The notes under the pieces are model-generated. The model did no database searches, was not told the origin of the DNA, and was given only the letters and a program-made list of their open reading frames with translations. This document shows, one piece after another, positions 7,285 through 9,065 of a DNA stretch of 9,065 nt. Within the stretch, counting starts at the first letter, position 1; each line of letters begins with the position of its first letter. Location of the stretch: positions 1 to 9,065 of the forward strand of contig JAEZGC010000056.1 in NCBI GenBank assembly GCA_023437345.1, read 5' to 3'. Source of the stretch: Actinomycetes bacterium. GTDB taxonomy: Bacteria > Actinomycetota > Actinomycetes > Propionibacteriales > Propionibacteriaceae. The translations under genes and the position numbers were made by a program.

Positions 7285-7290
7285 GGATAC

Positions 7291-7710
7291 GTGACCATCG
7301 CCCGTGCCAACCTCGCCAACGAACTGCGGATCGCCTGCCAGCAGGTGAGCCGCCGCGTCCGGTTCGAGCCGAACGCGGAGATCCCGCCGCACCAGGTCAG
7401 CGTGCTGAGCAAGCTGACCGCCGGCCCCCGGACGCCGGGCGAGCTGGCCGACCTCGAACAGATCAGCGCGCCCAGCCTGACCCGCACCGCCAATGCGCTA
7501 GCCGAGGCCGGCCTGATCGCCCGCACCGACCACCCCACCGACGGTCGCTGCAAGGTGCTGAGCCTCACCGACGCCGGCCGAGCGGTGCTGCAGCGCGTGG
7601 CCCGGGCACGCGACGACTGGATGTACGGCAAGCTCAAGGACCTCGACGCCGACGAACTCGACGTGCTGCACCAGGCAGTGGACCTGCTGCGCCGCAGGGT
7701 GCTCGCATGA
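7291..7710 (+). CDS. MarR-family winged-helix transcriptional regulator
   Basis: This 139-residue DNA-binding protein probably acts as a dimer. The N- and C-terminal helices (about 3-22 and 95-137) would form the dimer interface. The winged helix covers about 33-100: TPGELADLEQIS, then the recognition helix SAPSLTRTANALAEAGLI (59-76), then the wing RTDHPTDGRCKVLSLTDAGR (78-97) with the typical D-x-x-D-x-R pattern (R86). C16 and C87 are its only cysteines; redox sensing is possible but not supported by further evidence. The GTG start follows the TAAGCT box by 8 bases. The stop overlaps the exporter's ATG (ATGA at 7707-7710), so the two are translated together. By family precedent it is likely a ligand-released repressor of itself and the exporter; the ligand is unknown. 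Confidence 0.93.
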   Translation: MTIARANLANELRIACQQVSRRVRFEPNAEIPPHQVSVLSKLTAGPRTPGELADLEQISAPSLTRTANALAEAGLIARTDHPTDGRCKVLSLTDAGRAVLQRVARARDDWMYGKLKDLDADELDVLHQAVDLLRRRVLA

Positions 7711-8993
7711 CCGCAACGCTCGCTGCCGAGCGGGTGGGCATGTTCGCGTCCTTCGGGGTGCGCAACTACCGGCTCTTCTGGGCCGGCGGCTTCGTCTCCA
7801 ATATCGGCACCTGGATGGCGCGGGTCGCCCAGGACTGGCTCGTCCTGACGATGCTGACCGACAACTCGGCTGTCGCGCTCGGCATCGTCACCGGGCTGCA
7901 GTTCCTGCCCACCGCCGTCCTTGCGCCGTGGGCGGGCACCGTCGCCGACCGGTTCGACAAGCGCCGCGTGCTGCTGTTCACCCAGCTGGCGATGACCATC
8001 ACCGGCTTCGTCCTGGCCGGCCTCGTCCTGGCCGGCACCATCACGCTGTGGCAGGTCTACCTGCTCGCGACGCTGCAGGGCGTCGCCGCCGCCTTCGACG
8101 GCCCGGCCCGGCAGGCCTTCGCTCCCGAGATGGTGCCCCGCCGGCTGATCGCCAACTCGGTGGGGCTCAACACCACCTCCTTCCACGCCGCCCGGCTGAT
8201 CGGCCCCGCGGTGGCCGGCCTGACTATCGCCTGGTGGGGGGTCGGGATTGCGCTGGCGCTCAACGCGGCCAGCTTCCTGGCGGTGATCGCGGCGCTGCTG
8301 GCGATGCGGGCGGCCGAGCTGACCCCGGCGCCGACCACCCGCGGCAAGGGCGCCATCCGCGACGGGATGCACTACATCCGGCAGCGTCCCGAGATCATGG
8401 TGGTGCTGTTCGTGGTGTTCATGCTGGGCACCTTCGGGCTGAACTTCCAGCTCACCAACTCGCTCATGGCGACCGCGGTGTTCGACGTGGGGCCGGAACA
8501 GTTCGGCCTGATGGGGTCGATCATGGCGATCGGCTCGCTGGCTGCCGGGCTGATCGCGGCCCGGCGCACCATGCCGCGGCTGCGGTTGATCCTCGGCGCG
8601 CTGCTCGGCTTCGCGGTGGTGACCGGAGTGCTCGCTCTGGCGCCGGACTACGTCAGCTATGTGGTGCTGCTGATGCCCACCGGCCTGCTCGCGCTGACCA
8701 TGATGACTGCCGCGAACGCGTCGGTGCAGCTGGCGGTCGAACCGGCGATGCGCGGCCGGGTGATGGCGCTGTACAGCGCGGTCTTCCTCGGCGGGACGCC
8801 GATCGGTTCACCCCTGCTGGGCTGGGTCGGTGACGCCTGGGGCCCGCGCTGGACCATAGCTATCGGGTCGATCGCCTGCTTCATCGCCGTGGGCGTCGCG
8901 GGCCTGCACCTGCTGCGTCGCAACAACTGGGAGTGGCCCCGCACCCCCGTCCCCGACGAGCCCCAGTACGAGTTGGTGGACGAACCCCGCTGA
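7707..8993 (+). CDS. MFS exporter, EntS/MFS_3 type, 12 TM
   Basis: This 428-residue inner-membrane proton-coupled exporter belongs to the branch that includes enterobactin exporter EntS and tetracycline/multidrug pumps such as Tap/TetV. Features: RNYRLFWAGGFVSNIGTWM (19-37) at TM1, where the family's N-terminal signature lies; motif A GTVADRFDKRR (77-87) in the TM2-TM3 loop; D131-G-PARQAF after TM4; and RLIGPAVAG (163-171) in TM5. In the C-terminal half RGRVMALY (349-356) and FLGGTPIGSPLLGWVGD (360-376) are typical of MFS_3. About 12 hydrophobic helices are visible, with a central cytoplasmic loop around 200-225. The tail is short and acidic (DEPQYELVDEPR). It is coupled to marR by an ATGA overlap, which points to inducible efflux of a drug, antibiotic or endogenous metabolite. 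The substrate cannot be deduced. Nothing siderophore-related is in view, so an EntS-like function is not supported by context. Confidence 0.93.
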   Translation: MTATLAAERVGMFASFGVRNYRLFWAGGFVSNIGTWMARVAQDWLVLTMLTDNSAVALGIVTGLQFLPTAVLAPWAGTVADRFDKRRVLLFTQLAMTITGFVLAGLVLAGTITLWQVYLLATLQGVAAAFDGPARQAFAPEMVPRRLIANSVGLNTTSFHAARLIGPAVAGLTIAWWGVGIALALNAASFLAVIAALLAMRAAELTPAPTTRGKGAIRDGMHYIRQRPEIMVVLFVVFMLGTFGLNFQLTNSLMATAVFDVGPEQFGLMGSIMAIGSLAAGLIAARRTMPRLRLILGALLGFAVVTGVLALAPDYVSYVVLLMPTGLLALTMMTAANASVQLAVEPAMRGRVMALYSAVFLGGTPIGSPLLGWVGDAWGPRWTIAIGSIACFIAVGVAGLHLLRRNNWEWPRTPVPDEPQYELVDEPR

Positions 8994-9023
8994 GCGACGC
9001 ATCCGCCGCACACCGGTCCGCGC

Positions 9024-9065
9024 ACGGGGACGGTTCCCTGGCACAGCACCCCCGCACACGGGGAC
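9024..9065. repeat. Direct repeat ACGGGGAC after the MFS gene, possibly the start of a repeat family
   Basis: ACGGGGAC occurs at 9024-9031 and again at 9058-9065, 34 bases apart, each preceded by a CGC/CAC-rich stretch. After the first copy GGGA-CGGT-TCCC (9027-9038) can form a weak 4-bp hairpin. The second copy is cut by the window edge. No convincing rho-independent terminator is seen after the MFS gene. The 72-base tail holds no gene that I can support. Confidence 0.35.

Noticed and set aside
7283..7287. AAGGA as the Shine-Dalgarno of marR
   Set aside because: Only 3 bases separate it from the GTG and it sits between the -10 box and the start, where transcription would begin. It may be incidental, though a short-spaced site cannot be fully excluded.
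7281..8372. 363-residue open frame on the minus strand
   Set aside because: Antisense to marR and the exporter gene, both of which have clear family motifs and coupled starts.
9027..9038. Hairpin after the MFS gene as a rho-independent terminator
   Set aside because: The stem is only 4 bp and no T-run follows, so it does not meet the criteria for a terminator.

Overview
The window is high-GC DNA (roughly 70% by eye) with frequent GTG starts and short stop/start overlaps. It carries the gene neighbourhood murJ / DUF6049 / pcnA, which is characteristic of Actinomycetota. A propionibacterial or related lineage is possible but cannot be fixed from this sequence. Almost everything is protein-coding. 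No tRNA, rRNA, CRISPR array or insertion sequence is visible, and the longest stretch without a gene is about 150 bases.

Left part, minus strand (1-4605, or 4644 with an alternative start). A secreted, membrane-anchored DUF6049 protein is followed, with an 8-base overlap, by murJ (mviN), the lipid II flippase gene. This MurJ continues past its transmembrane part into a proline/alanine-rich linker and a protein-kinase-like domain that has lost the ATP-binding lysine, the catalytic aspartate and the DFG aspartate. It is therefore a flippase-pseudokinase fusion like mycobacterial MviN (Rv3910). The window ends inside the gene, so its C-terminus is not seen.

Middle (4606-7249). Divergent from the murJ operon lies a 112-residue cytosolic protein of an uncharacterised family (DUF6054-like). 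It sits where many actinobacteria carry a NUDIX (mutT4-type) gene in the other orientation. Then come pcnA (CCA-adding tRNA nucleotidyltransferase with an HD domain) and a HAD phosphatase whose GTG start overlaps the pcnA stop.

Right part (7250-9065). A distinctly AT-richer 41-base gap holds a good sigma-A-like promoter and overlapping TTAG/CTAA dyads. It precedes a MarR-family repressor gene whose stop overlaps (ATGA) the start of a 12-TM MFS exporter gene of the EntS/MFS_3 type. This looks like a self-contained, probably autoregulated efflux cassette. The last 72 bases contain the beginning of what may be a repeat family.

Three transcription-unit heads (DUF6049, pcnA, marR) have a TAnnnT box only 6-8 bases before a GTG start, which suggests leaderless transcripts. 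I do not see a clearly new multi-gene system. The points most worth following up are the degenerate MurJ kinase domain, the MarR operator, the small conserved protein, the leaderless pattern and the ATA/ATAGCTAT sequence bias.
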